This document shows positions 17,357-26,573 of a stretch of DNA of 64,000 nucleotides, piece by piece. This stretch comes from Pseudomonas asuensis (lineage in GTDB: Bacteria; Pseudomonadota; Gammaproteobacteria; Pseudomonadales; Pseudomonadaceae). Each line of letters opens with the position of its first letter. Within the stretch, counting starts at the first letter, position 1. A program made the position numbers and the translations under genes. Under the pieces are notes generated by a model. That model had not been told where the DNA came from, made no database searches, and saw nothing but the letters and a program-made list of their open reading frames with translations. The DNA lies in the NCBI RefSeq assembly GCF_014646755.1, contig NZ_BMNW01000001.1, positions 390,039-454,038 of the forward strand. The letters run 5' to 3'.

Positions 17357-18808
17357 ATGAAATCGCTGGCCAAGCTGATGGCGCCACTGATTGTGGCGAT
17401 CGTCATTGCAGCCTTGCCCGTTCCCGAGGGACTGGCACCGCACGCATGGCATTTCTTCGCAATTTTCTTGGGCTGTGTGATCGGTCTGATCTTTGAACCC
17501 TTACCGGGCGCTGTCATAGGCCTGATTGGTGTGGTGGTGGCTGCGGTGCTGGCACCCTGGGCCCTGTTCTCGCCCGAACAACTGGCGCAGCCCGACTTCA
17601 AGGTAGCCGACAAAGCCTTTACCTGGGCGGTTTCCGGCTTTACCAATTCAACGGTATGGCTGATCTTTGGTGCCTTCATGTTTGCCCTAGGCTATGACAA
17701 GACCGGACTGGGCCGCCGGATAGCCTTGTGGCTGGTGAAAACCATGGGCAAGCGAACCCTGACACTGGGTTACGCCATCATGCTGGCCGACACCGTACTG
17801 GCGCCTTTCACGCCCTCCAATACGGCACGCAGCGCCGGTACGCTCTACCCTATCCTGCGTAACCTGCCGCCGTTGTATGACTCGCACCCAAACGACCCAA
17901 GCATGCACCGTATAGGCACCTACCTGATGTGGGTAGCGATCGCATCGGCCTGCGTGACGAGTACGCTGTTTCTAACAGGCATTGCGCCAAACCTGCTCGC
18001 TGTCGCGTTGGTAGAAAGCTCTACAGGCATTCGCATCACCTGGGGTGAGTGGTTCATGGCCACCGCGCCAGTTGGCATTTTGCTGCTCGCCTTGTTGCCG
18101 CTTCTGAGCTATTGGCTATGTCCACCGGAGTTGAAGTCCGGCGATGTCGTACCAAAATGGGCAGCAGAAGAGCTGTCCAAGATGGGTAGCCTGACGCGCA
18201 ATGAAGTCATCCTGCTGGTCCTGGTTGTCTTGGCCCTGGCCATGTGGATCTTTGGGACTGCCGTCATTTCACCCGCACTGGTTGGCATGCTCGTGATCAG
18301 TCTCATGCTGATTATCGGCATCGTGACCTGGAACGATATCCTCAGTAATAAAGCTGCCTGGAACACCTTTGCCTGGTTCGCCACGCTGGTTGCCCTGGCA
18401 GACGGCTTGAACATGGTCGGCTTCGTAAAATGGTTCGGTATGTTGATGGCCAACTATCTTGGCCATTTCGACCCCACCGTAGCGATGGTCCTGCTCACAG
18501 TAGTCTTCTACCTGCTGCACTACTTCTTTGCCAGCGCCACAGCCCATACCACCGCATTGCTGCCTGTCATGGTAGCGGCGGCGGCGAGCATTCCAGGTAT
18601 CGATATGCATACCTTCGTACTGCTGCTTTTACCCACCATCGGGATTATGGGCATCATTACACCTTATGGAACCGGCCCTAGCCCGGTTTATTACGGCAGT
18701 GGTTACCTGCCGGGCCCCATGTGGTGGCGTCTGGGTGCAATCTTTGGCTTCCTGTTCCTGGCTACATGGTTGGGTATTGGCACGCCCTGGCTGCTGATGA
18801 CACGTTAA
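17357..18808 (+). CDS. DASS-family sodium/anion symporter (di- or tricarboxylate)
   Basis: An inner-membrane carrier of 483 residues with about 12 hydrophobic segments. The paired substrate motifs of the SLC13/DASS fold are seen: SNTARSAGT in the first half and the SATAHTTALLPVM stretch in the second, with GFTNSTVWLIFGAFMFALGY as a hairpin segment. The PYGTGPSPVYYGSGY near the end is typical of the CitT/TtdT/YbhI branch, which swaps or imports C4-dicarboxylates, tartrate, citrate or 2-oxoglutarate. The substrate cannot be fixed from sequence. GGGAG at 17347-17351 stands five bases before the ATG at 17357, favouring it over the ATG at 17345. It is a single gene closed by a strong terminator. 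Confidence 0.88.
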   Translation: MKSLAKLMAPLIVAIVIAALPVPEGLAPHAWHFFAIFLGCVIGLIFEPLPGAVIGLIGVVVAAVLAPWALFSPEQLAQPDFKVADKAFTWAVSGFTNSTVWLIFGAFMFALGYDKTGLGRRIALWLVKTMGKRTLTLGYAIMLADTVLAPFTPSNTARSAGTLYPILRNLPPLYDSHPNDPSMHRIGTYLMWVAIASACVTSTLFLTGIAPNLLAVALVESSTGIRITWGEWFMATAPVGILLLALLPLLSYWLCPPELKSGDVVPKWAAEELSKMGSLTRNEVILLVLVVLALAMWIFGTAVISPALVGMLVISLMLIIGIVTWNDILSNKAAWNTFAWFATLVALADGLNMVGFVKWFGMLMANYLGHFDPTVAMVLLTVVFYLLHYFFASATAHTTALLPVMVAAAASIPGIDMHTFVLLLLPTIGIMGIITPYGTGPSPVYYGSGYLPGPMWWRLGAIFGFLFLATWLGIGTPWLLMTR

Positions 18809-18839
18809 GCCGCTACGCTTTCGTGTCAGTCCATGGAAA

Positions 18840-18876
18840 AATGCGGCGCTTATCGAGCGCCGCATTGCTTTCTGTT
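18840..18876 (+). terminator. Intrinsic terminator after the DASS gene
   Basis: AATGCGGCGCT (18840-18850), five-base loop, AGCGCCGCATT (18856-18866), then GCTTTCTGTT. Eleven perfect base pairs. Confidence 0.82.
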
Positions 18877-18904
18877 CAAGCCATGCGGCCATATGGAGCC
18901 TTGC

Positions 18905-19210
18905 ATGGACCTTTCCGAACTGACCGCCCGCCTGCATGCCATTCGCGATGCTAATCAGTGGCGCCGCTATCACAGCCCCAAGAATCTGGTCATGGCCGCC
19001 AGCGTTGAAATGGCAGAACTGACTGAAATCTTTCAGTGGAAGACTGAGGAAGAATCTCATCATCTACCGGCCGAGCAACTCGAACATGCTGGCCAGGAAA
19101 TCGCAGACGTTATGCTTTATCTCCTTCAACTTTGTACAGAACTCGGGCTCGATATGGAAACAGTTGTCCGCGCCAAACTGGCCGATAATGAACGGCGCTT
19201 CCTCCCATGA
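18905..19210 (+). CDS. MazG-like nucleotide pyrophosphohydrolase
   Basis: A 101-residue all-alpha NTP-PPase of the MazG-like group. The metal-binding pattern is visible: EMAELTEIFQW with two acidic residues on one helix, then EIADVMLYLLQL with Glu and Asp on the next. Such enzymes split NTPs or dNTPs to the monophosphate and pyrophosphate, often house-cleaning damaged nucleotides. GGAG seven bases before the ATG at 18905 supports this start over the longer frame from 18833, which would run through the terminator. It overlaps cmoM by four bases. Confidence 0.85.
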   Translation: MDLSELTARLHAIRDANQWRRYHSPKNLVMAASVEMAELTEIFQWKTEEESHHLPAEQLEHAGQEIADVMLYLLQLCTELGLDMETVVRAKLADNERRFLP

Positions 19211-19968
19211 CCGATACTTTTTTCGATGACCGCGCCATCCGCTTTGCAGAGAAAATCTACGGCAATGCCAAGGGCGCCATCCGGCTGGCCGTGCTCCAGG
19301 CCGATTTAAAAGAGACCTTGCCTGATCGCCCCTTGCGGGTACTGGATATCGGCGCGGGGCTGGGGCACATGGCACTCTGGCTGGCGGAGCAGGGCCACAC
19401 CATTACGCTGGCTGAGCCCTCACCGCCCATGCTGCAAGGTGCTCGCCATCGCTTCGATGAATCAGGCCTTGAGGCCACGTTTATCGAGGCACCCTGGCAG
19501 GAATTACCCGGGCTTGTCGATAGCCGCTTTGACTTGGTGCTCTGTCATGCTGTGTTGGAGTGGCTGGCCCAGCCGCATACTATTCTGCCAGCGCTCTTAC
19601 GTCTTACGGCCCCGGATGGCTACCTCTCGCTGGCTTTCTACAACCGGGATGCGCTCATTTACCGAAACCTTCTAAAAGGCCATTTCAAAAAGCTCAAACG
19701 ACAGGACTATGCCGGTGAAGGCAAAGGTCTGACACCTCAACAACCACTTGATCCCCGTGAGCTGGAAAGTGCAATGAGCAGCAGCTGGCAGATCATGAGC
19801 CGCAGTGGTGTTCGTGTTTTCCATGACTACATGCCAGTTGATTTTCAGGGTAAGGTCAACGAAGCCGATCTGATCGAAATGGAGTTAGCCCATCGACGGC
19901 ATCCTACCTTTGCAGGGCTTGGCCGTTATCTGCACTGGATTTGCCAACCTCGCGTTCTAGAGGAGTGA
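19207..19968 (+). CDS. cmoM: tRNA 5-carboxymethoxyuridine methyltransferase CmoM
   Basis: A 253-residue SAM-dependent methyltransferase. The SAM motif VLDIGAGLGHMALWLAEQGH, the CmoM/SmtA-type N-terminus (FAEKIYGNAKGAIRLAVLQ), LCHAVLEWLAQPH, SLAFYNRDALIYRNLLKGHF and the C-terminal SGVRVFHDYMP and GLGRYLHWICQ are all close to the E. coli protein as I remember it. CmoM methylates cmo5U34 of certain tRNAs to the methyl ester (mcmo5U), widening wobble decoding. Start codon overlaps the end of the mazG-like gene (ATGA), and a lipoprotein gene follows three bases after the stop, so the four genes 18905-21222 may be one transcript. Confidence 0.9.
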   Translation: MTDTFFDDRAIRFAEKIYGNAKGAIRLAVLQADLKETLPDRPLRVLDIGAGLGHMALWLAEQGHTITLAEPSPPMLQGARHRFDESGLEATFIEAPWQELPGLVDSRFDLVLCHAVLEWLAQPHTILPALLRLTAPDGYLSLAFYNRDALIYRNLLKGHFKKLKRQDYAGEGKGLTPQQPLDPRELESAMSSSWQIMSRSGVRVFHDYMPVDFQGKVNEADLIEMELAHRRHPTFAGLGRYLHWICQPRVLEE

Positions 19969-19971
19969 CCT

Positions 19972-20601
19972 ATGCGTCGCCTGTTTGCTTGCGTCGTTAT
20001 CACCTTGGGGCTGACTGCCTGTCAGAGCCAGAATCCCTATACCGCCAGCGCGCTGCCTGAACTGGCTGCACCGACGCTTGCTGCTCCAGACCGCATAGAC
20101 CCAAGCAGCTATCCGGCGGCGCCGCTCGACTACAGTCGCTATCGTAGTTGGGCATGGGCAACCGAGGGCGTCCGCATAGCTGGCAACTCATCCCAGCCGA
20201 TGGATAGCAGTACCCTTCAGGACGCTATCAGCGCGCAGCTTGACCAGCGCGGCCTGCGTCCAGCGCCTGCCGGCACCCGGCCTGATGTCTACGTAAGCGC
20301 AACCATTCGGCAAGAGCAGCGCGTCGTCTACGACACCGATTATTACGGGGGCGGTGTCGGTTACGGTGGCCATCCTTACGGCTATGACCGCTGGGGCACA
20401 TACGGCGGGACCGGCTACAGCCAGACCCGCCCTCGGTATTATCTAGTTGAGGTGCTGGGCATTGAATTGGTCGACGCGCAAAGCCGTAAGCGAATATGGA
20501 GCGGCAGCGCCGAGGAACGGGGTGGCAATAGCCAAAGCGCCCGTGCCCAATCGATCCGCGAAGCCGCTCGTCGCGCACTTGAGCAGTATCCTCCACACTG
20601 A
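19972..20601 (+). CDS. DUF4136 lipoprotein (first of a tandem pair)
   Basis: A 209-residue predicted lipoprotein: short signal peptide with lipobox LTAC at the cleavage site (acylated Cys near residue 17). Residues about 40-209 form a DUF4136 domain: YSRYRSWAW, LQDAISAQLDQRGLRPA, DVYVSATIRQEQRVVYD, a Gly/Tyr-rich loop (YYGGGVGYGGHPYGYDRWG), then GIELVDAQSRKRIWSGSAEE. Serine and glutamine follow the Cys, so outer-membrane sorting is likely. Family function is unknown. It forms a tandem pair with the next gene. Confidence 0.85.
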   Translation: MRRLFACVVITLGLTACQSQNPYTASALPELAAPTLAAPDRIDPSSYPAAPLDYSRYRSWAWATEGVRIAGNSSQPMDSSTLQDAISAQLDQRGLRPAPAGTRPDVYVSATIRQEQRVVYDTDYYGGGVGYGGHPYGYDRWGTYGGTGYSQTRPRYYLVEVLGIELVDAQSRKRIWSGSAEERGGNSQSARAQSIREAARRALEQYPPH

Positions 20602-20658
20602 AGATAAAGCGTGCAGGGTCCGGTCTTATAGTCATTATCGTTTAGTCGGAGAGTGACC

Positions 20659-21222
20659 ATGATCCGTCGTTTGCTTGTTATCGCGTTTACGCTTGCCCTG
20701 ACGGCGTGCGAAACCAATACCGTTAACCGAGACTACGATCCTGGCCGCGATTATGCCGCCTATCGGAACTGGACGTGGGCTCAGCCCGCCGTCTCCTATA
20801 AACCTGAAGACCCTCGTCTGAAAAGCGACCTGACCGACCAGCGTATCAAGGATGCCGTGAGCGGCCAGTTGGACCAGCGCGGCCTACGTCCTGCCACAGT
20901 TAACGGACCGGCGGATCTGCAGGTTCGCGCTTATCTGATCACTGACGAGCGCCATGGCCAAACGATGCGTACCGACCCTTACTGGGGCAGTCCCTGGGGC
21001 TACTGGGGTCCCTGGGGCAGCGGTGGCTATACCCAAACCCAAACGTTTACCTACCAGGTGACTACCCTGCAAATCGACCTGCTCGATAGGCGTGACGGAA
21101 AACTGGTATGGCGTGGCAGCACCGAGCTTTCCTCTGATCAAACCGCTGATACACCTGCACAACGTACGACGGCTATTAATACGGCAATTAGCAAGATTCT
21201 GGCGCAGTATCCGCCCCGCTAA
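20659..21222 (+). CDS. DUF4136 lipoprotein (second of a tandem pair)
   Basis: A 187-residue paralogue of the previous gene. GGAGAG at 20648-20653 points to the ATG at 20659 rather than the GTG at 20653. Lipobox LTAC precedes Cys17 or so. The DUF4136 features are kept: YAAYRNWTWA, IKDAVSGQLDQRGLRPA, a Trp/Gly-rich loop (YWGSPWGYWGPWGSGGY), and IDLLDRRDGKLVWRGSTEL. The two lipoproteins share the LDQRGLRPA core exactly, which suggests local duplication. The final base of its stop overlaps the start of the GNAT remnant. Confidence 0.85.
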   Translation: MIRRLLVIAFTLALTACETNTVNRDYDPGRDYAAYRNWTWAQPAVSYKPEDPRLKSDLTDQRIKDAVSGQLDQRGLRPATVNGPADLQVRAYLITDERHGQTMRTDPYWGSPWGYWGPWGSGGYTQTQTFTYQVTTLQIDLLDRRDGKLVWRGSTELSSDQTADTPAQRTTAINTAISKILAQYPPR

Positions 21223-21583
21223 TGAGTACGGCACTGACGCACCGCCCGGCCACGTATGATGATTTGCAGGAGATTTGCCAATTTCTGCAAAGTCCCGAGG
21301 AGCTGTTTTATAGTTATCCGAGCGCTTCATGGCCGCTAACTGCCGAGCAATTAGCCGAGGCGTATGCCAGCCGTAAAGGCAGCACGGTTGTATTGCTGGA
21401 GAATCGACTGGCTGCCTATGCAAACTTCTTCCGTTGCAAGCCGAGCATGCGGCCTGTTTCAGTACCAACACACCTGGCTTGCTGCTCTATACGCGCCTAG
21501 GGTATCTGCCAGTTTCCATAGAGGAGCGCTGCAATCCATTCGGGCAACGGACAGTATTGATACATCTACGCAAACGCCTCTGA
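21222..21583 (+). pseudogene. GNAT acetyltransferase remnant with internal deletion and frameshift
   Basis: The first ~71 codons encode the start of a GNAT N-acetyltransferase (RPATYDDLQEICQFLQSPEE, then GSTVVLLENRLAAYANFF). The end of such a protein is found in another frame, from about 21440 to the TGA at 21581: GLLLYTRLGYLPVSIEER followed by CNPFGQRTVLIHLRKRL. The acetyl-CoA-binding centre (the RxxGxG/A loop) is missing between them. Intact relatives are roughly 150 residues, so about 110-120 bases are lost at a junction near 21433-21455. As the rest of the sequence is clean, this looks like a true deletion rather than a read error. Confidence 0.75.
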
Positions 21584-21598
21584 AGCCATAAGCGCTCA

Positions 21599-21799
21599 TT
21601 ACATGCGAGCAAGCACAGCGAAATCGCCACCCACCTGCATAGGTGCCGTGCATCCGTAGGGCTCGTATCCATAGGCGCAGTCTGTTGAAACAGACGTCAC
21701 GGCCTCAACAGGCGGGGCTGAAGGCAGGTATAGGCCAAGCCCACCCAAGACCGCTAACAAGATCAGAAAAAGAAAGGCCGAGCTGGCTCTCATCTTCAT
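21599..21799 (-). CDS. Small membrane-anchored or exported protein, function unknown
   Basis: A 66-residue protein. Support is the strong ribosome site GGAGGTG four bases before the ATG (plus strand 21804-21810). Residues about 7-24 form one hydrophobic helix (SSAFLFLILLAVLGGLGLYL), followed by a short periplasmic tail with two cysteines (DCAYGYEPYGC) that could form a disulfide. It matches no family I recognise. It lies alone on the minus strand, downstream of the selC tRNA terminator. Confidence 0.6.
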   Translation of the reverse strand: MKMRASSAFLFLILLAVLGGLGLYLPSAPPVEAVTSVSTDCAYGYEPYGCTAPMQVGGDFAVLARM

Positions 21800-21895
21800 A
21801 CGTCACCTCCACTGCACATACGGGCAACTTGGCGCCAGCAGAACAAAGGGCGTCACGCGCTGCCTTGTAATACTCAGTATAGATAAGATTCAGAA

Positions 21896-21925
21896 AAGGA
21901 AAGCCGCCTGTACGTACGTTCAGGC
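21896..21925 (-). terminator. Candidate terminator after selC
   Basis: On the minus strand GCCTG-A-ACGTACGT-A-CAGGC folds into a short stem (plus 21906-21925) followed by GGCTTTCCTTTTC. It lies ten bases past the tRNA 3' end and would end a selA-selB-selC transcript. Confidence 0.5.
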
Positions 21926-21934
21926 TGAAAGAAA

Positions 21935-22030
21935 TGGCGGAAGGCAGTGAGAGTCGAACTCACCCGGGAACGGCTGCCGTCCCCAACCGGGTTTGAAGCC
22001 CGGCCGCGCCACCGGGCACGATTGCCTTCC
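21935..22030 (-). tRNA. selC: Selenocysteine tRNA, anticodon UCA
   Basis: A 96-base tRNA with encoded CCA (plus 21935-21937). The extended acceptor stem GGAAGGCA pairs with TGCCTTCC (8 bp, the tRNA-Sec mark). The anticodon arm reads CCGGG-CTTCAAA-CCCGG with UCA (plus 21994-21996). There is a long variable arm (GGGGACGGCAGCCGTTCCC), and the T arm is GTGAG-TTCGACT-CTCAC. It decodes the in-frame UGA of fdoG in this window. It begins five bases after the selB stop, so it is probably processed from the selAB message. Confidence 0.96.
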
Positions 22031-22035
22031 ATCAA

Positions 22036-23958
22036 TTAACTCGAATGCTCGACCTCAGTGACCAGCGCACTGTCTGGACGGATCTTGCGTTCATCGCCAA
22101 TTCGGCGAGTCAGGCCGATCCGATCGAAGAATTCGAGTATCTGGATTGTGCGTTTACGTCCGATCCCGAGACCATCCCTAAACGCTGCTGCGCGAATGAT
22201 CCCCTCTTCGCGCTCAAGACGCAACGTCAATTGTACCAAATGGTTTATCGTAACCTCAGGATAAAACAAATCTTTGACGATTTGCTGCAGCTGACCCAGC
22301 CGGGCCAGCTTACGTAACAAGTGACGTACCGAGGCTTCATCCTCTCCGGCTTCACGCGCCAGATCGCGCACCCAGGGAGGATCAAAACGGCCTGTCTCAA
22401 GGAGGGGCCAGAGCTTTCCTTTAAGGGCCTCTTCCGCCTCGGTCAAGCGAACCCGATGGCCTGGAAGGTGCAGCCACGGTCCACTGGATTCAATCTGACT
22501 GGACGCCATAAGGCTTTCCAGCAGCGCGATAAACACAGGTCGCTCCAGTTGCGGCAAGGCAAAGCGCCGCAGCCGATCACGATCCGGCCCCAACTCATCA
22601 GGCTGTTCGGCATGGAAGGCTTCAAGCCGCTCAAGCAAAACCGCTTGCAACTGCTGCCAGCGAGCCGTATCGAATAGACGAATACCTTGCCGGGTGGAAA
22701 CCTCCATGACCTGCACCGGCAGCTGCCAACGCGCCCTTGGCCGATTGAACTGACGCTCCAGCACCGCAGGCATTACACCGTTGTCGGCCCGTTTGAGCAA
22801 TTCCGGCAAGGCCTCCTCGAACGTACCCTGACGTAACGCCTCAAGTTGCGCCAGGCGCGCCGGGGTACGTCGATTACGGGCAGGCCCGAACGGGTCCAAT
22901 ACACGCCCACCGCCAATGGTGCGCTGCGCAGACTGGTCCCGCAGAACCAAATGATCCCCATGGGCAGCCTGTAACGGTGAGTTGAGTACCAGCTGCGCCA
23001 AGGTACGGCCGCCGGGTGCCAAGACGCCCTCATCTTCCAAAAGCGCTATCCGCCCGGTCAGATTCTGGGCACCCAGATGCACATGTACGGGAGTCCAATG
23101 CGCCAGCGCCTTAGCCTCGCTACCAAGCAGGTGCAGATCGATATCGACGCGTGTAGAGGGTGCGTGAAGCGCTTCATCAAGCAGCCAGTCGCCTCGCCGG
23201 ATCTGCTCGACATTGAGCCGGTCACCCGCCAGGTTTACGGCCACACGCTGCCCGGCATGGGCAGCCTGGGCCTCCTGATTCTGGGCATGCAATCCTCGCA
23301 CGCGTACGCGGCGCCCCAGCGCGCCCAACAGCAACTCGTCCCCAACCGCCACACGGCCATCAAAGGCGGTTCCTGTCACTACCACGCCCGCGCCTGAAAC
23401 ACTAAAGACACGGTCAACTGCCAGTCTGAAATACCCCTGATCACTGCGGGTCAGAGCCTGCTCAGCCTGATTCAGCAACGCAGCACGTAGCGCCTCAATG
23501 CCCATTCCCGTCTGGCTTGAGACAGGAAACACCGGAGCGCCTGCAAGTGGTCCACCCGCTAGCAACGCATCGATTTCCTCCTGTACCAGCTCGATACGCT
23601 CGGCATCAACGCGATCCGTCTTGGTCATGGCGACCAAGGCGCGCTTTATGCCCAGCAACTCGACAATGGCCAGATGCTCACGCGTCTGCGGCATCACCCC
23701 GTCATCAGCTGCTACTACCAACAGCACAAGATCGATCCCACTGGCACCGGCCAGCATGTTGTGGACAAACCGCTCGTGCCCCGGGACATCAATAAAGCCG
23801 GTCAGCTCGCCATTGCCCAGGTCGGCATACACATACCCAAGGTCAATGGTAATGCCTCGTTCCTTTTCTTCACGGCGGCGATCACCCTCTACACCTGTCA
23901 GAGCGCGGATCAGGGAAGTCTTGCCATGATCGATATGGCCTGCCGTTCCGACGATCAT
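22036..23958 (-). CDS. selB: Selenocysteine-specific elongation factor SelB
   Basis: About 640 residues. G1 [15 protein letters not shown]3 [13 protein letters not shown] and G4 TKTD show an EF-Tu-like GTPase domain (about 1-170), followed by beta-barrel domains. The C-terminal ~260 residues carry the tandem winged helices that bind the SECIS hairpin (for example [17 protein letters not shown] and [20 protein letters not shown], ending [16 protein letters not shown]). SelB delivers Sec-tRNA to the ribosome at UGA codons with a SECIS. The ATG at 23958 overlaps the selA stop (ATGA), so I prefer it over the GTG at 23967. selC follows at once. Confidence 0.95.
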   Translation of the reverse strand: MIVGTAGHIDHGKTSLIRALTGVEGDRRREEKERGITIDLGYVYADLGNGELTGFIDVPGHERFVHNMLAGASGIDLVLLVVAADDGVMPQTREHLAIVELLGIKRALVAMTKTDRVDAERIELVQEEIDALLAGGPLAGAPVFPVSSQTGMGIEALRAALLNQAEQALTRSDQGYFRLAVDRVFSVSGAGVVVTGTAFDGRVAVGDELLLGALGRRVRVRGLHAQNQEAQAAHAGQRVAVNLAGDRLNVEQIRRGDWLLDEALHAPSTRVDIDLHLLGSEAKALAHWTPVHVHLGAQNLTGRIALLEDEGVLAPGGRTLAQLVLNSPLQAAHGDHLVLRDQSAQRTIGGGRVLDPFGPARNRRTPARLAQLEALRQGTFEEALPELLKRADNGVMPAVLERQFNRPRARWQLPVQVMEVSTRQGIRLFDTARWQQLQAVLLERLEAFHAEQPDELGPDRDRLRRFALPQLERPVFIALLESLMASSQIESSGPWLHLPGHRVRLTEAEEALKGKLWPLLETGRFDPPWVRDLAREAGEDEASVRHLLRKLARLGQLQQIVKDLFYPEVTINHLVQLTLRLEREEGIIRAAAFRDGLGIGRKRTIQILEFFDRIGLTRRIGDERKIRPDSALVTEVEHSS

Positions 23959-25367
23959 ACGTCCCACCCTTCTACTGAAAGCACTCCTAACTGCTCCAGA
24001 AAGCCAGCCTCATCATCAAGCTGACGCAGATCTAACCAGAGCGCATCGTCATCGATGCGGCCTATCACCGGGACAGGTAGCTGTCGCAGGGCTTCTTCCA
24101 AAAGGCGCAATGCACGACCTCGCAAACGCTTGGAGCTGTTCGGCCGCATGCATAACGCTGCGCTGGGTAAACGGGCAACAGGCTGCGTACCACTGCCGAT
24201 CATGCCTAGCGTAGACTCATTCGATACCTGCCAACGCTCGCCCAGCGTACGGGACAGAGCGCCCATAACGCGCTGCACCTGAGCCTGGATATCTGCTTGA
24301 GCACGGGAGAGCAGTCTGAGACTGGTCAACCGTTCACCGAGACGATTCGGGTCTCGATAAAGCGCCAGGACGGCCTCAAGCGCAGCCAATGTAATTTTAT
24401 CGACACGTAAAGCTCGTTTGAGCGGGTTCTTTTTGATACGGGCAATCAAGTCTTTATGTCCGACAATGATTCCGCATTGTGGGCCACCGAGCAGCTTGTC
24501 TCCGCTAAAGGTCACGATATCAGCCCCGTCGCGCAGCGCTTCCTGAACCGTTGGTTCCTTGGGCAATCCCCAGCGCGTCAGGTCTACAAGCGAGCCGCTA
24601 CCCAAGTCTTCCAGCAAGGGCACGTCATGAGCACGGGCGATGGTAGATAGCTCGGGAGTCGCCACACTGCTGGTAAACCCTTGAACCGTATAATTGCTGG
24701 TATGTACGCGCATGAGCAGACCGGTACGCTCGGTAATAGCAGCCTCATAATCCTTGGCATGAGTGCGGTTGGTTGTGCCTACCTCGACCAGCTTGACGTT
24801 GGCACGTGCCATGATGTCAGGAATACGAAAGGCTCCGCCAATCTCGATCAGCTCGCCACGTGAGATGATTCCCTCCTTGCGAGCGCCCAGGCTGTTGAGC
24901 GCAAGCAATACGGCGGCTGCATTGTTATTGACTACCGTAACCGCTTCAGCGCCAGTCAACTCACGGATCAGACCAGCAATCAGATCATCGCGGTCACCCC
25001 GCTTGCCCGTGGCAAGATCAAATTCGAGATTGAGGGGATAGCGTGCAGCAAGCGCCATTGCCTCGATTGCCTCTTCGGGCAGCAACGCACGCCCCAGGTT
25101 GGTATGCAACACAGTTCCGGTCAGGTTGAACACACGCCGGACCTGGCGCTGGTTTCTCGCAGCCAGACGCTCTCCGGCTCGTCCAGCCAGAATGGCCTCC
25201 TCGATTTCTGCCTCACTGATTTGTCCCTGTCGAAAAGACTCACGCAGCTCATCGAGCAACTCGCGAAAAGCCTTGAGCAATGCTTCACGGCCATAGCGAT
25301 CAATAAGCGGTACAGCAGCAGGATGACGTAACAGACGATCAACAGAAGGCAGACGGACGGCGGTCAT
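23955..25367 (-). CDS. selA: L-seryl-tRNA(Sec) selenium transferase SelA
   Basis: A 470-residue PLP enzyme that converts Ser-tRNA(Sec) to Sec-tRNA(Sec) with selenophosphate. The PLP lysine is Lys291 in [46 protein letters not shown] and [14 protein letters not shown] are family signatures. Length is normal. GAGG lies five bases before the ATG. It heads selA-selB-selC and stands 150 bases downstream of fdhE, with a terminator-like hairpin between. SelD, which supplies selenophosphate, is not in this window. Confidence 0.96.
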   Translation of the reverse strand: MTAVRLPSVDRLLRHPAAVPLIDRYGREALLKAFRELLDELRESFRQGQISEAEIEEAILAGRAGERLAARNQRQVRRVFNLTGTVLHTNLGRALLPEEAIEAMALAARYPLNLEFDLATGKRGDRDDLIAGLIRELTGAEAVTVVNNNAAAVLLALNSLGARKEGIISRGELIEIGGAFRIPDIMARANVKLVEVGTTNRTHAKDYEAAITERTGLLMRVHTSNYTVQGFTSSVATPELSTIARAHDVPLLEDLGSGSLVDLTRWGLPKEPTVQEALRDGADIVTFSGDKLLGGPQCGIIVGHKDLIARIKKNPLKRALRVDKITLAALEAVLALYRDPNRLGERLTSLRLLSRAQADIQAQVQRVMGALSRTLGERWQVSNESTLGMIGSGTQPVARLPSAALCMRPNSSKRLRGRALRLLEEALRQLPVPVIGRIDDDALWLDLRQLDDEAGFLEQLGVLSVEGWDV

Positions 25368-25458
25368 GCAGGCCTCATAACAAAAACATGAGCCTGGAGT
25401 TTACAACCGGATGCAGCATCGCGCATGCGTACGTAACAAGACCAGCACTTCGGCCCTA

Positions 25459-25506
25459 TAAAAGAAAGGCTGGCAGAGCCCGCCGCTGTAAGCGAAACAG
25501 GCTCTG
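25459..25506 (-). terminator. Candidate terminator between fdhE and selA
   Basis: On the minus strand CAGAGCC (plus 25500-25506) and GGCTCTG (plus 25474-25480) pair over a 19-base loop, followed by CCAGCCTTTCTTTT. The long loop makes it a weak or partial terminator. Confidence 0.4.
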
Positions 25507-25517
25507 TTTATCAGGTA

Positions 25518-26444
25518 TCAGCCGCCGGGAGCCAGCAGCAGATTAGGGGCCTGACGGTGGTAGCCTTCCTGATCAAGCCGCATATCCAGCGCCAGGCTGG
25601 CCAGGTCGGTCGACACCGCTTCTGCCTCTGTGTCGTGCTCCAGATACAGGAGCTTGAGGTAGGTTTCGCAGCTGGGACAGGCTTCCGCCCGTAGTGGCGC
25701 CTTATCGGCAAGAACCGCATCGTTCTCTAACGAGAAATAACCCAGCTCCTTGCTGTTTTCGCACTGAGTACATTTTACCCGTACGTAGTGCCACTCACAG
25801 GAGCACAGCGAGCAGCTCAGGTAGCGAAGACCATTGAGCTTGCCGCGGTGGCGAATCACACCGGCTACCGGAAGCGAGCCACAGGCTGGACAATGAGTCT
25901 GGCTTTTGGATTCACGAAACTTGTCCGTCTCGATCTGAAACAGCCAATTTGTCCAGGCAACCTGTAGCGCTGCACCCAGGAAAGGCACCAGTGCCGCTGG
26001 AACCTGGTCGTACTGCCCGCTAACCAGTGCAATGGCCCATACCTTACGCTGTCCGGCGTCCGCTGTGCGAATCTGCTCAAGCGCTTCTTGTACGGCAGTA
26101 TTGCCTTCAGGCACCTGATACGCCTTCAGTAGGGCGTCCAGAACAGCTAGCCAAGCCTCTTCGCGGACCAGCGTATCGCAGCTCAGCGGAGGCAGGCCGT
26201 GATGCTGGCTTTGCTCAATGCGCTTAGCCTCCAGCGGAAGATTTTCCAAGTTGTCGAAAACCTGCTGCTGAGCACGGCAGATACCACTGACAAGCAGCAG
26301 GTAATCACGTAGCGGGTTACCGTCCGCCAGCTTTTCCAAACGCTCGGCACGGTAGCTGAAAGCATTTTTCGGTGGCAGGTTAATAAAGGGAGGCGTTACG
26401 GCTGAGGCTTCGATCTGCCCCGGTTCGAGAATCTGACCTGACAC
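25518..26444 (-). CDS. fdhE: Formate dehydrogenase accessory protein FdhE
   Basis: A 308-residue cytoplasmic maturation factor for the Tat-exported formate dehydrogenase. The C-terminal half has the rubredoxin-like cysteine pairs CPACGSLP, CSLCSCEWHYVR, CTQCENSK and CPSCETYLK that bind iron. The N-terminal part has the RAERLEKLADGNPLRDYL helix known from FdhE. The frame is open to an ATG at 26543, but the added 33 residues look unlike FdhE; a GTG at 26444 with GAGG eight bases ahead gives the expected start (SGQILEPGQIEAS). It ends the fdoGHI-fdhE operon. Confidence 0.93.
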   Translation of the reverse strand: MSGQILEPGQIEASAVTPPFINLPPKNAFSYRAERLEKLADGNPLRDYLLLVSGICRAQQQVFDNLENLPLEAKRIEQSQHHGLPPLSCDTLVREEAWLAVLDALLKAYQVPEGNTAVQEALEQIRTADAGQRKVWAIALVSGQYDQVPAALVPFLGAALQVAWTNWLFQIETDKFRESKSQTHCPACGSLPVAGVIRHRGKLNGLRYLSCSLCSCEWHYVRVKCTQCENSKELGYFSLENDAVLADKAPLRAEACPSCETYLKLLYLEHDTEAEAVSTDLASLALDMRLDQEGYHRQAPNLLLAPGG

Positions 26445-26538
26445 GCAGGAAACCTCTTCTGTGATGAGAGCCGCCACAGACCTCCAGGTCCATGGCGGCG
26501 ACAACCATGCCAGGGCATGGCTACACGTTTGACGCCTG

Positions 26539-26566
26539 TTCATGGCCTGTCGAGGCAGGCCATGAA
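26539..26566 (-). promoter_or_regulatory. Perfect hairpin between fdoI and fdhE
   Basis: TTCATGGCCTG (26539-26549) and CAGGCCATGAA (26556-26566) form an 11-bp stem with a six-base loop, eight bases past the fdoI stop; no T-run follows on the minus strand. It may protect the fdoGHI message or reduce fdhE expression. A similar 8-bp hairpin (CGTCTCCC 27214-27221 with GGGAGACG 27232-27239) lies between fdoH and fdoI. Confidence 0.55.
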
Positions 26567-26573
26567 AGGGCTT

